DNA of 41,648 bases from an uncultured bacterium (GTDB lineage Bacteria; Actinomycetota; Coriobacteriia; Coriobacteriales; Eggerthellaceae): the NCBI GenBank assembly GCA_905215325.1, contig CAJMPP010000022.1, forward strand, positions 1-41,648, given 5' to 3'. A program made the translations under genes and the position numbers. Below are positions 29,981 to 39,242 of the stretch, piece by piece. The notes under the pieces are model-generated. The model was not told the DNA's origin, did no database searches, and was given only the letters and a program-made list of their open reading frames with translations. Position 1 is the stretch's first letter. Every line of letters starts with the position of its first letter.

Positions 29981-32575
29981 TTATTCTGCCGGCTCCTCGG
30001 TTTTCGCCGCGGCGGCCTTCTTCGCGGTCGTTTTCTTCGCCGCGGGCTTCTTGGCGGCAACCTTCTTCGCCGGCGCCTTCTTCGCTGCGGCTTTGGCCTC
30101 CTTGGCCGCGGCCTTCTTCTCCGCCTCAATCTCCTTGCCCGGGCAGCTGAAGTTCGGGCACAGCTTCCACGGACCGCGCGTGGTCGTGACGATGACCATG
30201 GGCGCGCCGCAGTCCTCGCAAACCTCGTCGGTCGCCGTGATGGCGCCGTACTGCGGCAGCGGGTAACCCACGCCGCACTCGTCATAGTTCTCGCAGCGGA
30301 TGAAACGCTTCAGGGTGCGCGGGTTCTTCTGCGCGATGAGCTTGGCCTTCTTGCCGGCCTCAGCGCACTTCGGGCACTCGCCCACCACCACATCAGGTTC
30401 CTTGTTCGTCTCGCAGTTCGGATCGATGCACAGCGTGCGCGGCTTGGAGCGGAACGCCGTCACCTTCACCTGGGGCATGCCGCACGTGGGGCACGGGTCG
30501 GGCAGCGATTCCACCTTGCCCTTCGGCAGCGGGTAGGTGACATCGCAATCCGGCCAGCCGGCACAGCCGATGAACATGCCGCGCGTCTTCTGGGACACGC
30601 GGATCTGCAGGTCCTTGCCGCATTTGGGGCATTTGCCCACGTAGGCGTCGGCCGCCACGGCATCTGCCAGGGCGTCTTTGACCTCCTCGGAATGCGGCAG
30701 CAGGTTGGCAAGCTGCTCGGAGAGCAGGTTGCGGCTGTTGGTGACCACCGCGTCTTTGGTGTTGCGGCCCTCGGCGATGTTGTCCATCTCCTCTTCCAGC
30801 TCGGCCGTCATCTGCGGATGCGTGATGTGCGGAGCGAACTTGTCAAGGGCGTCGCAAACCGCCATGCCCAGCTGGCTGGGCTCGATGGGGTCGTTCTGGA
30901 TATACTTCACCGTGTACAGACGCTCGATGATGCTGTGGCGCGTGGACTTCGTGCCCAGGCCCAGCTTCTCCATCTCCTGGATCAGCTTGCCCTGGCTGTA
31001 GCGCGCCGGCGGCTCGGTCTGCTTCTTCGTGCACTCGGCGCCGTTGAAGGCGATCTGCTGCCCCTCGCTCATGGCAGGCAGCTGCTCGTCCTTCTTCATG
31101 CCGTACGGGTAGATGGCGCGATAGCCCGGCGTCACCAGCACATCGCCCTTGGCCGCGAAATGCTCGCCGCCCACTTCGAGCGTGACCTTCGTGCCCTCGA
31201 CTACCGCCGCATCCGACAGCGTTGCCAGGAATCGGCGCGCGATGAGGTTGTACAGCTTGTAATCGGCCGGGGCCAGGTCATCAGGCGTGGCCTTGGCCGT
31301 GGGGTAGATAGGCGGATGGTCGGTGGTCTCCTTCTTGCCGCGCGTGGCGTGCAGCTGGCCCGCGGAGAGCAGCTGCTGGCAATACGGGGCGTACGCCGGA
31401 TTGCCTGAGATGGTCTTCACCACTTCGGCCAAATCGAGCGAGCTGGGATACACCGTGTTGTCGACACGCGGATAGGAGATATAGCCGTCCATGTACAGGC
31501 TTTCGGCGATGCGCATGGTGCGCGCCGGCGAAAGGCCCTCTGCCGATGCCGCGGCCATAAGGCTGGTGGTGTTGAACGGCACGGGCGGCTGCTGCTTGCG
31601 GGTGCGCTTCTCCACTGCGGCAACCGTGGCGCTTGCCGCGCCGGAAACGGCCGCCATGGCCGCCTTCGCCGCCGCCTCATCCTTGAAGCGGGCCGTAGAG
31701 TGCGGCGCCGTGAAGGCAAGCTCGCCGTCGCCGGCGGTCGGGCCGGCAGTCGCGCCGGCGTCGAAGGCGCCCTTGATCACCCAGTAGTCCTCGGGGATGA
31801 ACGCCAGGCGCTCGCGCTCGCGCGCCACGATCAGCGCCAGCGTGGGCGTCTGCACGCGGCCGGAGCTGCGCACGTTGCCGTAGCCGGCGAACTTGACCAG
31901 CGTAAGGTAGCGCGTGAGCACCGCGCCCCAGATCAGGTCGATATCCTGGCGGGATGCGCCGGCCGAGGCAAGGTTCGTATCAAGTTCCACCAGGTTGGAG
32001 AACGCGTGCGTGATCTCCTCTTTCGTGAAGGCGCTGTAACGGGCGCGGGAAACCGGCGCCGTGGGATTGACCTCCTGGATGCACGACAGCGCATCCGAGC
32101 CGATCAGCTCGCCCTCACGGTCGAAGTCGGTTGCGATGACGATGGAGTCCGCCTTCTTCGCCAGGTTCTTCAGGCTGCGGATGATCTCCTTCTCCTTCGG
32201 GAGCTTCTCGATAGGCGCATAGATCAGATACGGCAAGGCGTCCATCTTCCACGCCTTCAGCTCAACGCCGTCCTCGATAAAGGGCTTCTTCTTTTTAAAC
32301 GGCGGGCGCGCCAGGCTTGCAGGCAGCTGCGCCGGGATGGCCTCGCCCTCCGCGGTGACGCCTCGCCAGCCGCCGCGCTTCTTATATATAAGAGTAGGCG
32401 TGAAATCGGGCTCTAAGATATGGCCGCGCAGGCCGATGGTCACCCATTCCTCGCCGTCCACCTCAAACCGATACACCGGCGTGGAATACACCTTGTCAGC
32501 CTTGGGCTTTTTCACGCCCAGCAACGCCGCGATCTTCGTCGCCGCGTCGTTCTTCTCGGTCACCACCAGCTTCAT
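29981..32575 (-). CDS. topA: DNA topoisomerase I (type IA), archaeal-like, with Lys/Ala-rich tail
   Basis: Relaxes negative supercoils. The 864-residue protein opens MKLVVTEKNDAATKIAALLG. The Toprim acidic motif is ATDFDREGELIG (D150, D152, E154). SSGRVQTPTLALI (~238) and the catalytic-Tyr region GYISYPRVDNTVYPSSLDL (Tyr368) follow. The SYPR-DNTVYP wording is that of archaeal topoisomerase I rather than the bacterial ITYMRTDS. Four zinc ribbons (CPKCGK, CPTCGM, CPKCAEAG, CEDCGA) cover ~645-815. The last ~50 residues are Lys/Ala/Pro-rich (KKAPAKKVAAKKPAAKK), like histone H1 tails, and probably hold DNA. ATG follows AAGGAGGG. Confidence 0.93.
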   Translation of the reverse strand: MKLVVTEKNDAATKIAALLGVKKPKADKVYSTPVYRFEVDGEEWVTIGLRGHILEPDFTPTLIYKKRGGWRGVTAEGEAIPAQLPASLARPPFKKKKPFIEDGVELKAWKMDALPYLIYAPIEKLPKEKEIIRSLKNLAKKADSIVIATDFDREGELIGSDALSCIQEVNPTAPVSRARYSAFTKEEITHAFSNLVELDTNLASAGASRQDIDLIWGAVLTRYLTLVKFAGYGNVRSSGRVQTPTLALIVARERERLAFIPEDYWVIKGAFDAGATAGPTAGDGELAFTAPHSTARFKDEAAAKAAMAAVSGAASATVAAVEKRTRKQQPPVPFNTTSLMAAASAEGLSPARTMRIAESLYMDGYISYPRVDNTVYPSSLDLAEVVKTISGNPAYAPYCQQLLSAGQLHATRGKKETTDHPPIYPTAKATPDDLAPADYKLYNLIARRFLATLSDAAVVEGTKVTLEVGGEHFAAKGDVLVTPGYRAIYPYGMKKDEQLPAMSEGQQIAFNGAECTKKQTEPPARYSQGKLIQEMEKLGLGTKSTRHSIIERLYTVKYIQNDPIEPSQLGMAVCDALDKFAPHITHPQMTAELEEEMDNIAEGRNTKDAVVTNSRNLLSEQLANLLPHSEEVKDALADAVAADAYVGKCPKCGKDLQIRVSQKTRGMFIGCAGWPDCDVTYPLPKGKVESLPDPCPTCGMPQVKVTAFRSKPRTLCIDPNCETNKEPDVVVGECPKCAEAGKKAKLIAQKNPRTLKRFIRCENYDECGVGYPLPQYGAITATDEVCEDCGAPMVIVTTTRGPWKLCPNFSCPGKEIEAEKKAAAKEAKAAAKKAPAKKVAAKKPAAKKTTAKKAAAAKTEEPAE

Positions 32576-33031
32576 GCGGCACCCTCCTTGCCTGCTCCGG
32601 CCGCCCTTGGGCCTGCTCGTTCACACGGTTGCCCCATTCGTAGTTTTACGTGTGCGGGGATAGTAACGCCGCACGGGGAAACGTCGCGGGCGGCGCAGGG
32701 GGTACTATACACGATTGACGGCGAAGATGAGCTTGCGATTCCGCGCGAGCCGGCCGCACGCACCCCGAACGACGCAAAACCCGCTGCCTTATACACGACG
32801 ATACCGCGAAATTGCAGAATGCGTGTTGATTTCGTCGGCGGCACGCGAAGGAACCGCGATGGTTTCGAGAACCTTGGTCCCCGCCGCCCGCGTTCGCGTA
32901 ACCTTAGCATCAAGGAGCCGTCGAACCGCCGCATCTTCGCAGCGCAATCGCCGTATCACAGCATCACCGACGGCATCCTGCCCGTACGTAGCAACATGGA
33001 GGCCGCCCATCGGGCGGAAAGGAAGCGTCGC
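32576..33031. other. Divergent intergenic region, topA / exported protein
   Basis: About 455 nt with no supported gene. A minus-strand TATAGT near 32705 may be the topA -10. Nothing else identified. Confidence 0.3.
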
Positions 33032-33511
33032 ATGGTACGAAAAGCACTGGGAGTTTGCCTTGGGAGCATTCTGGTCGTTTGCGTGGGCATAGGCTGCGCA
33101 AGCGCGTTATTGCCCGCCACGTCCACCGCAGCCCCGGTTGCCAACGCAGCAAGCAGCGCGAAAACCACCGCCATGAACTCCGCTATCGACGCATCGGGCG
33201 TCAAAGACGCCGTTTCCAATGCGCTTCTGGCCCACACCTGGGACATCGCCAACGCCACGGGCATCTCATCCTCGCAAGTGCAAACCTGCATCGAGAACCT
33301 CGACATCAAGGATTGGCAGGTGGCCGACCTCCCCGCCAACGCCGTGCCCGCTAGCACCGTGTCCGGTTCCGCCGCAGGCGTCCCCGCCACGCTCACCACG
33401 TACAACACTCCCGGTTACGTCACGGTGAGCGCTTATGGCCAAAGCATCGACCTTGCCGTCCCGGCTGCTGCGCAACAATATCTGCCGCTCATCGCCTGCG
33501 CGAACCGGTAG
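33032..33511 (+). CDS. Small exported protein, unknown function
   Basis: A 159-residue protein with a Sec signal peptide: basic MVRK, a hydrophobic core (ALGVCLGSILVVCVGIG), and likely cleavage after Ala near 36-40 (TAAPVANA). The mature part is small and polar, rich in Ala, Ser and Thr, with two Cys (in VQTCIENLD and LIACANR) that could form one disulfide. I recognise no family. Start 33032 follows GGAAAGGAAG at good spacing; an ATG 36 nt upstream (32996) has none. A strong terminator follows, so it is a single-gene unit. Confidence 0.7.
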   Translation: MVRKALGVCLGSILVVCVGIGCASALLPATSTAAPVANAASSAKTTAMNSAIDASGVKDAVSNALLAHTWDIANATGISSSQVQTCIENLDIKDWQVADLPANAVPASTVSGSAAGVPATLTTYNTPGYVTVSAYGQSIDLAVPAAAQQYLPLIACANR

Positions 33512-33554
33512 ACGCAGCGTGAATGACGCAAAGCCTTTTCCAACCTAAAGCTCG

Positions 33555-33592
33555 AAAGCCTGCCCAAGCATCTTGGGCAGGCTTTCTCTTTG
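33555..33592 (+). terminator. Terminator of the exported-protein gene
   Basis: Perfect 14-bp stem (33555-33568 with 33572-33585), 3-nt loop, followed by a T-rich tract. Confidence 0.9.
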
Positions 33593-33642
33593 CCCGCGTT
33601 GCATTCCCCTCCGGCTCCGAGACCCGGACAACGTCCAGCATG

Positions 33643-33680
33643 CAAAAAGGCGGCTTGCGATTCCCCCGACAAGCCGCCTT
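33643..33680 (-). terminator. Terminator of thyX-DUF1385 operon
   Basis: Perfect 11-bp stem (33647-33657 with 33670-33680) followed on the minus strand by five U, 27 nt past the DUF1385 gene. Confidence 0.9.
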
Positions 33681-33706
33681 CCCCTCCGCTTAATAACCCG
33701 CCAAGC

Positions 33707-35092
33707 CTACGCTTGAGCGCCCCTAGCCGTGGCAGCGGCCTTCGCCGCTTCAAGCTCCTCGCGCTCGAGCACCTGCTGCATGGCGGCGATGGCGCACTCG
33801 AGCATGCCATCGTCGGGCTCGTTGGTGGTCAGGTACTGCATCTGCATGCCCGGCCACAGCACCACCTTCACCAGCGGGTTTTCCGGATGGCTGCCCGCCC
33901 AGCGAACGGTGATCTCGTAGCTGATGCCCGCGATCACCGGCATCAGCGCTATGCGCGCCGCAATGACGAGCGCCAGCTTCGGGGCGCCGTCGGGCACGCC
34001 CCACGCCGAGATGAGCGCGTTGAGAGGCGTGACGGTGTACACCAAAATGGCGATGATCATCACCATGATCAGAAACGCCGTGCCGCAGCGCACGTGCAGG
34101 CGCGGGAACTGCCGCGCGTTTTCCGGGGTGAGCGGCAGCCCATGCTCGTAGCAGTGGATGGTCTTATGCTCGGCGCCGTGATAGCCGAACATGCGCTTGA
34201 TGTCGCTCATGCGCCCGATCAGCCAAATATAGAACACGAACACGGCCACGCGCAGAAGGCCGTCCACAACGTTCCAGGCAAGCGTGTGCGCATCGTATTC
34301 GCCCACCAGCAGGTTCGTAATGAACGCCGGCGCCACGATGAACAGCACCACACCCATGACCAGGCCCAGCACCATGGACAACGCCATCTCCTTCTTGCCG
34401 AACGCCGCATCGCCATCGACCTTCGCCGCAGGCTCGCTTGCCGCCGCAGCGGAAGCAACGGGTGCGGGGACCGGCTCGGAAACCACCTCCAGCGAACGCT
34501 GCGCGCCCAGGGCGTCGATCATGGTGTCGGGGCGGCCGAAATCGTCCTTCCAGGAGAACGGTGCGTCGGCAGACCCGGGCGCGGGCGCTTCGCCGTCGGA
34601 GCCGCAAGCGTTCGGTTGCGCCGCCGAACAGGCATCGGCATCGTCAGCAAGCGGATGCGACGAACCTGCGCCTACGCCCACCATGGCGCCCTCGGCTCCC
34701 GAAGAATCGCAAGCCGCAGCCTTCGCAGCCATTCGGTCAGAGCCGGTCGCCTTCGCCCGCTGCGTAGAGGCTGAATCGGCCTCGTCTTCCTCGTCCTCGT
34801 TGAACGCATGGAGCGCGGCGATCTCGAGCGCCTTGTAGCCCAGCACCAGCGATTCCACCATGGCGCGGCAGCCGCGAACGCATGGCCAATACATCCAGCC
34901 GTTCTTCGCATGGCCGCTTGCCAGGTCATGGGATTCCTCGTACACGCCGCCATCCGGCTCGCGCACGCCCACGGCCCAGTTGTACTTGCCGCGCATCATC
35001 ACGCCCTCGAGCAGCGCCTGGCCGCCCACGTGCGTCTTGCGCTCACCGTCCTCGGAAAACGCGCGCGAAAGGTCGCCCTTAGGTTTCGCCAT
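33707..35092 (-). CDS. YqhQ/DUF1385 membrane protein with a long acidic insert
   Basis: A 461-residue membrane protein of unknown function. The family signature VGGQALLEGVMMR is at 22-34. The second half has about four helices and the conserved KRMFGYHGAEHKTIHCYEHG, RLHVRCGTAFL and YEITVRWAG, whose His/Cys/Glu residues suggest a metal site. Between ~100 and ~225 sits an acidic Ala/Ser-rich insert (NEDEEDEADSAS onward) that is missing from the usual ~310-residue members. It begins 1 nt past the thyX stop (TAA-C-ATG); a GTG at 35101 overlapping thyX is an alternative start. Co-transcribed with thyX. In many genomes yqhQ neighbours prfA/prmC, which are not here. Confidence 0.88.
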   Translation of the reverse strand: MAKPKGDLSRAFSEDGERKTHVGGQALLEGVMMRGKYNWAVGVREPDGGVYEESHDLASGHAKNGWMYWPCVRGCRAMVESLVLGYKALEIAALHAFNEDEEDEADSASTQRAKATGSDRMAAKAAACDSSGAEGAMVGVGAGSSHPLADDADACSAAQPNACGSDGEAPAPGSADAPFSWKDDFGRPDTMIDALGAQRSLEVVSEPVPAPVASAAAASEPAAKVDGDAAFGKKEMALSMVLGLVMGVVLFIVAPAFITNLLVGEYDAHTLAWNVVDGLLRVAVFVFYIWLIGRMSDIKRMFGYHGAEHKTIHCYEHGLPLTPENARQFPRLHVRCGTAFLIMVMIIAILVYTVTPLNALISAWGVPDGAPKLALVIAARIALMPVIAGISYEITVRWAGSHPENPLVKVVLWPGMQMQYLTTNEPDDGMLECAIAAMQQVLEREELEAAKAAATARGAQA

Positions 35093-35093
35093 G

Positions 35094-35774
35094 TTACTCA
35101 CGCGTGACTTTCGGATACGGGTTACCGCAGGTCATCTTGCCCTCTGGGCACGTACCGCGCACGCACGGGGCACCTGCGTCGGCGAAGATGAACGGGGCTG
35201 TAGGGCGCGCCAGCTCCAGCATGCGATGCGCCATGTCGCGGATCTCCCACTGCGCGCGGTTGCAGCAGCGCAGGCCGAAGAAGTGCAGCAGCTCGCGAAC
35301 GTTCATGGTAATGACGATCTTGCTTTCCGCAGCGTTGGGCAGCAGATAGCGCGCGTCCTCGGCGGGCACGCCCGCCTCGAGCAGCGCATGGTAGGCATCC
35401 ACCGCAGCCTGGATGGCCTTGTCGAACGCTTCGGATGCCTCGGCATTGCCCGCGATGCTCTCAGGCTTGACCACCGCCACGTCGCCCGTGAACTTCACGT
35501 AACGCTGGCTTTGCTGGTTGAAGCTGGCGATGCGATGGCGCACAAGCTGATGCGTGAGCGCTCGAGACACGCCGTCGACGGCGAACGTGTAGCTTGCATG
35601 CTCAAGGGTGCTGAAATGCCCCGAGGACATGATGGTGGTGAGCACGCTCTTGATGCGCTCGGGCGGCATGGTCTCCATTAGCTCAGCAGCGCCCACGGGC
35701 GCATAGCACAGGCGCGCGGCCGTGGCGATGGCGCGCTCCGGATCAGGGGTGTGGTAGAGCAGCTCTACGTGCAT
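35094..35774 (-). CDS. thyX: FAD-dependent thymidylate synthase
   Basis: Makes dTMP from dUMP using methylene-tetrahydrofolate and reduced FAD. The 226-residue protein carries the ThyX signature RHRIASFNQQSQRY (79-92; RHR-x7-S) and FSTLEHASYTFAVDGVSRAL before it, plus NVRELLHFFGLRCCNRAQWE. A small C-terminal segment has three Cys (CVRGTCPEGKMTCG), spaced like a zinc or redox site, and is an extension of the core. Start 35774 follows AAGGAG; an extension to 35810 has no site. First gene before the DUF1385 protein. No thyA is in the window. Confidence 0.96.
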   Translation of the reverse strand: MHVELLYHTPDPERAIATAARLCYAPVGAAELMETMPPERIKSVLTTIMSSGHFSTLEHASYTFAVDGVSRALTHQLVRHRIASFNQQSQRYVKFTGDVAVVKPESIAGNAEASEAFDKAIQAAVDAYHALLEAGVPAEDARYLLPNAAESKIVITMNVRELLHFFGLRCCNRAQWEIRDMAHRMLELARPTAPFIFADAGAPCVRGTCPEGKMTCGNPYPKVTRE

Positions 35775-35900
35775 GGTATGCTCCTTATCTGAGAACGATT
35801 GCCCGGCCATCGCATAGCCGGCCCCGCAATCGGATACTATGGGAATACATGCAAATGAATATATCGGCCGCCAGGCCGTTTCATGAAAGGGATGCTCAAA

Positions 35901-36977
35901 ATGGCTGGAAAGAACATGTCCGAACCCGCCTCTTCCTTAGAGCAGGCGGAATGCTCCCACCGCGACCTCACGGGCGCATCCGCCGACCGAACAGGCAGCA
36001 GCCGACTCAACCGGACCCCGGCATCCACCGGGTCGTTCGGCGAAAGCGCTGCAGCCGATGAAACCGTATCCGACCCCAAGGACAACGTGCAGCCCTTCAC
36101 CCCGATGCTCACCACCACCGATTGGAACGCGGAATGGATGGCTCTGCAACAGGCACGCCGCAAGGCCGACGACCCCTCCTACTGGGACTTTCGCTCTCGC
36201 ACCTTCCCTACCAGCACCGAACCCAGCGCTTACGCGCGGCGCTTCATCGAGCTGGCGGACATCCAGCCTGGGGAAACCGTGTTCGACATGGGATGCGGCA
36301 CCGGAGCGCTTGCCGTGCCGCTCGGGCTGGCAGGCCACAAAGTGATTGCCGCCGATTTTTCACACGGCATGCTCGACCGCATGTCGGAGGCGCTTAAGCA
36401 GGCCGAAGTCCACACGGTCTTCCCCATGCAGCTGAGCTGGGAGGAAGATTGGGCGGCCAAGGGCGTGCGCCCGGGTATGGTGGACGTGTGCAGCGCCTCC
36501 CGCAGCATCGCCACCGCCAACCTGCGCGACAGCCTGCTGCGCCTTACCGACATCGCGCGCCGGCGCGTATGCATCACGCTGACCACCGGTTCGAGCCCCC
36601 GCACCGACGAGCGCATCATGGCAGACCTCGGGCTCAAGGACGCGCTGTGCCCCGATTACCTGTACGCCATCAACATCCTGGCCGCAGAAGGGATCCTCCC
36701 CCAAGTCGACTTCATCCGCTCCGAGCGCAACGACACCTTCGACACCTCCGAGGAAGCTGCGGAAAGCCTGCGCCGCATGATCGACGGGGCCGCCGGCGCC
36801 GTCGTCGGCGAACAGCAGCATCAAGCCGCCTACGTGCGCTTGCACGCCTGGATCAACGACAACCTCGTGCCCAACGAGCACGCCGGATCGCCCGACGGCC
36901 ACGGCGGCGTGCAAAAGTCGCTGCGCCTGCGCAACCCCCGCGTAATCACCTGGGCCTTCATCGCCTGGGACAAATAG
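35901..36977 (+). CDS. Class I SAM-dependent methyltransferase
   Basis: A 358-residue protein. The first ~60 residues are low-complexity and polar. The Rossmann methyltransferase fold starts near 95; motif I is VFDMGCGTGALAVPLG (127-142), followed by IAADFSHGMLDRM (acidic residue after strand 2) and VDVCSASRSIAT near the motif IV position, where an active N/O-methyltransferase usually has DPP or similar. The substrate is unknown. Start is taken as ATG 35901 with AAAGGG 9 nt upstream; ATG 35883 is in frame and possible. It stands alone, divergent from thyX, with a terminator after it. Confidence 0.85.
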   Translation: MAGKNMSEPASSLEQAECSHRDLTGASADRTGSSRLNRTPASTGSFGESAAADETVSDPKDNVQPFTPMLTTTDWNAEWMALQQARRKADDPSYWDFRSRTFPTSTEPSAYARRFIELADIQPGETVFDMGCGTGALAVPLGLAGHKVIAADFSHGMLDRMSEALKQAEVHTVFPMQLSWEEDWAAKGVRPGMVDVCSASRSIATANLRDSLLRLTDIARRRVCITLTTGSSPRTDERIMADLGLKDALCPDYLYAINILAAEGILPQVDFIRSERNDTFDTSEEAAESLRRMIDGAAGAVVGEQQHQAAYVRLHAWINDNLVPNEHAGSPDGHGGVQKSLRLRNPRVITWAFIAWDK

Positions 36978-37009
36978 CCCTTCGCAAAAGCGCACCCCCC
37001 CCATAACGT

Positions 37010-37045
37010 AAACGGCCGCGGAACCATCCGCGGCCGTTTCTCATT
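37010..37045 (+). terminator. Terminator of the methyltransferase gene
   Basis: Perfect 12-bp stem (37010-37021 with 37028-37039), followed by TTTCTCATTT. It may also stop read-through from the convergent minus-strand gene. Confidence 0.85.
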
Positions 37046-37067
37046 TCGCTATGCAAATAGACACATT

Positions 37068-37095
37068 GGGGACGTAGCATTATCTGTCCGTTCCC
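37068..37095. repeat. REP-like imperfect palindrome GGGGACG...CGTTCCC
   Basis: Arms 37068-37074 and 37089-37095 pair at 6 of 7 positions around a 14-nt loop. GGGGAC/GTCCCC-type palindromes in intergenic DNA are typical of REP elements spread by RAYT transposases. Only one copy is seen here, so the class is a guess. Confidence 0.35.
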
Positions 37096-37145
37096 AACGG
37101 TGAGCCCGCACGCCCGCGCATCAACGCGCTCACGCGCAGACCCGT

Positions 37146-39116
37146 TTACGCCACCTGCGTCTTCGGAGCGTACTGCTTCGACGTCTCGCCGAAGAACACC
37201 TCGTACCAGCACAGGAAGCAGTACACGTTCCAGATGCGCATCATCTTGAGCTTGGAACGGCCCTCCTGCGTGCTGAAATCGGCGCTGCGGTGGTCGTTAA
37301 GCATCTTCATCAGGTAGTCCACGTTGAAGAACTCGTGCGCCGCCGGGCTGGTGAACGCCTCTTTGATGCGCTCGTAGTACAGGTCGGTCTGCAGCCACAC
37401 GGTCAGCGGCGTGATGAAGGGCTGCTTGGGCATATCCGCCACCTTCTGCGGGAAGCCCAAATGGGCCGCCGCACGGCGCAGCGCGTACTTCGAATGCTCG
37501 TCGGTGACACGGCAGTCGGTTGGCAGCTGCAGCGCCACATCGAGCACCTTCTTGTCCAAGAAGGGAACGCGCAGCTCAAGGGAGTGCGCCATGGACATGC
37601 GGTCGGCCTTCAGGCAGATGTCGTAGGGCATGTAGGAGACCATGTCCACGTACTGCGTCTGCGTGATGACATCGCCGCCGCCCGTTTGCACCGCGGCCTC
37701 GTCGAAGTGCGGCTTGCACCATTCCCACGGCTTGCATGGGCCGTCGTAGCCCTTCAGCACGTTGGGGACCTCGTCCCACATATAGTTCATGCATGCGCGC
37801 TGATAACTCTTCTCCGGGCCGCCCGAACCGCGCATGGCGAAGTGACGCCCATGGAACGGCGGCAGCTTCTGAGCGACCGCACCGCCGGCCGCGCGCAGCG
37901 CACGGGGCACCTTGAAGTACTTGGAAAACTCGTACTGATCGTGGTAGATCCAGTAGCCGCCGAACAGCTCGTCGGCGCCTTCGCCGGACTGCACCACCTT
38001 CACCTCTTTGGAGGCAAGCTGGCTGACGAAGTACAGCGGGATAGCGGACGGCGCACCAAGAGGTTCGTCCATGTGGTACTGCTCGGTGGGGACGATGTCC
38101 AAAAACTCCTTGGCCGTAACCTGCACGTCCTTATTGGAAAGCCCTGCCCATTTGGCGAACTCGCGCGCATCTTTGAGCTCGTCCAGCTTGATCTTGAAGC
38201 CGGCGTTCTCGGCCTTGTCACGCTGCTCCTCGCTGCCGGTGATGTCGTAACCCACGGAGAACGTCTTCACGCCCTCGTCATGATGCTGGCCCATGCAGTA
38301 CGCTGCCAGCGAGCTGTCGATGCCGCCGGACAGGAAGCTGCCGATCTCCACGTCGGCGACCTCATGGGCGCGCACGCTCTCGTCGAACGTGTCCTTGATG
38401 ATGTCGGCCCATTCCTCAAGGCCCTTGGAGCGGTCGATCTTGTAGGTGATCTTGTAGAAGCACTCGATGGTGGCCTTGCCGTCCTTGAACACCACGAAAT
38501 GACCGGGCGTCATCTTATGGACGTCCTTGAACATGGTCTGCGAGTCGTTCAGGTACTCGAAGCACAGATACTGCGGCAGCGCCTCGCGGTTGAGCTCCTT
38601 CTTGAATCGCGGATGCGCCAAGAAGGACTTGATCTCGCTGCCCCAGATCAGACGGCGGCCCTCATGCTGGTAATACAACGGCTTGATGCCGAAGATGTCG
38701 CGCGCCAGCACCAGCTGCTTTTCCTTGGCATCCCAAATGGCGATGGCGAACATGCCGCGCAGGCGCTCGAACACGCCCGTGCCCCAGGCCTCGTAACCAT
38801 GCACGATAGTCTCGGTGTCGCCGTTGGTCTTGAACTGGTAGCCCAAGCCCTCAAGCTCGGCGCGCAGTTCCTGGAAGTTGTAGATCTCGCCGTTGAACGT
38901 GACGGTCACGCTGCCATCGGCGTTCTGCATGGGCTGGTGGCTGCCCTCAAGGTCGATGATGGACAGGCGGCGAAAGCCCATTGCCACATCATCGTTTACG
39001 AAAAAGCCCTCATCATCAGGGCCGCGATGGATAATGCGATCCGCCATGTCCTTGACGATGGCGCGATTGACGCCCTCGTCGAAATCAACGGCGGTGAATC
39101 CCACGAATCCGCACAT
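37146..39116 (-). CDS. asnB: Glutamine-dependent asparagine synthase-type amidotransferase (AsnB family)
   Basis: A 656-residue class II amidotransferase. Cys2 of MCGFVGFTAVD is the glutaminase nucleophile, so the start at 39116 is certain; GEIYN and NGDTETIVHGYE complete the glutaminase site. The synthetase domain has the pyrophosphate loop SGGIDSS (263-269), GEGADELFGGY, and SMAHSLELRVPFLDKKVLD. The family includes asparagine synthetases and peptidoglycan amidotransferases (LtsA/AsnB of Corynebacterium and Bacillus acting on meso-DAP). Sequence alone does not separate them. It is divergent from an ATP-grasp ligase gene, which favours a cell-wall role. AGGAG lies 12 nt upstream of the ATG. 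Confidence 0.93.
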   Translation of the reverse strand: MCGFVGFTAVDFDEGVNRAIVKDMADRIIHRGPDDEGFFVNDDVAMGFRRLSIIDLEGSHQPMQNADGSVTVTFNGEIYNFQELRAELEGLGYQFKTNGDTETIVHGYEAWGTGVFERLRGMFAIAIWDAKEKQLVLARDIFGIKPLYYQHEGRRLIWGSEIKSFLAHPRFKKELNREALPQYLCFEYLNDSQTMFKDVHKMTPGHFVVFKDGKATIECFYKITYKIDRSKGLEEWADIIKDTFDESVRAHEVADVEIGSFLSGGIDSSLAAYCMGQHHDEGVKTFSVGYDITGSEEQRDKAENAGFKIKLDELKDAREFAKWAGLSNKDVQVTAKEFLDIVPTEQYHMDEPLGAPSAIPLYFVSQLASKEVKVVQSGEGADELFGGYWIYHDQYEFSKYFKVPRALRAAGGAVAQKLPPFHGRHFAMRGSGGPEKSYQRACMNYMWDEVPNVLKGYDGPCKPWEWCKPHFDEAAVQTGGGDVITQTQYVDMVSYMPYDICLKADRMSMAHSLELRVPFLDKKVLDVALQLPTDCRVTDEHSKYALRRAAAHLGFPQKVADMPKQPFITPLTVWLQTDLYYERIKEAFTSPAAHEFFNVDYLMKMLNDHRSADFSTQEGRSKLKMMRIWNVYCFLCWYEVFFGETSKQYAPKTQVA

Positions 39117-39242
39117 GCTTTGGAAAGCTCCTTCTCTCACAGGTTCGCCGACCGGCGTTTTGCATTCGCCCATCATACGCCACCGGCCCGCCCTATGGGC
39201 ACTTTCCACGAAACGCGCGTCACGCCTACGCGCGATTGCCGG

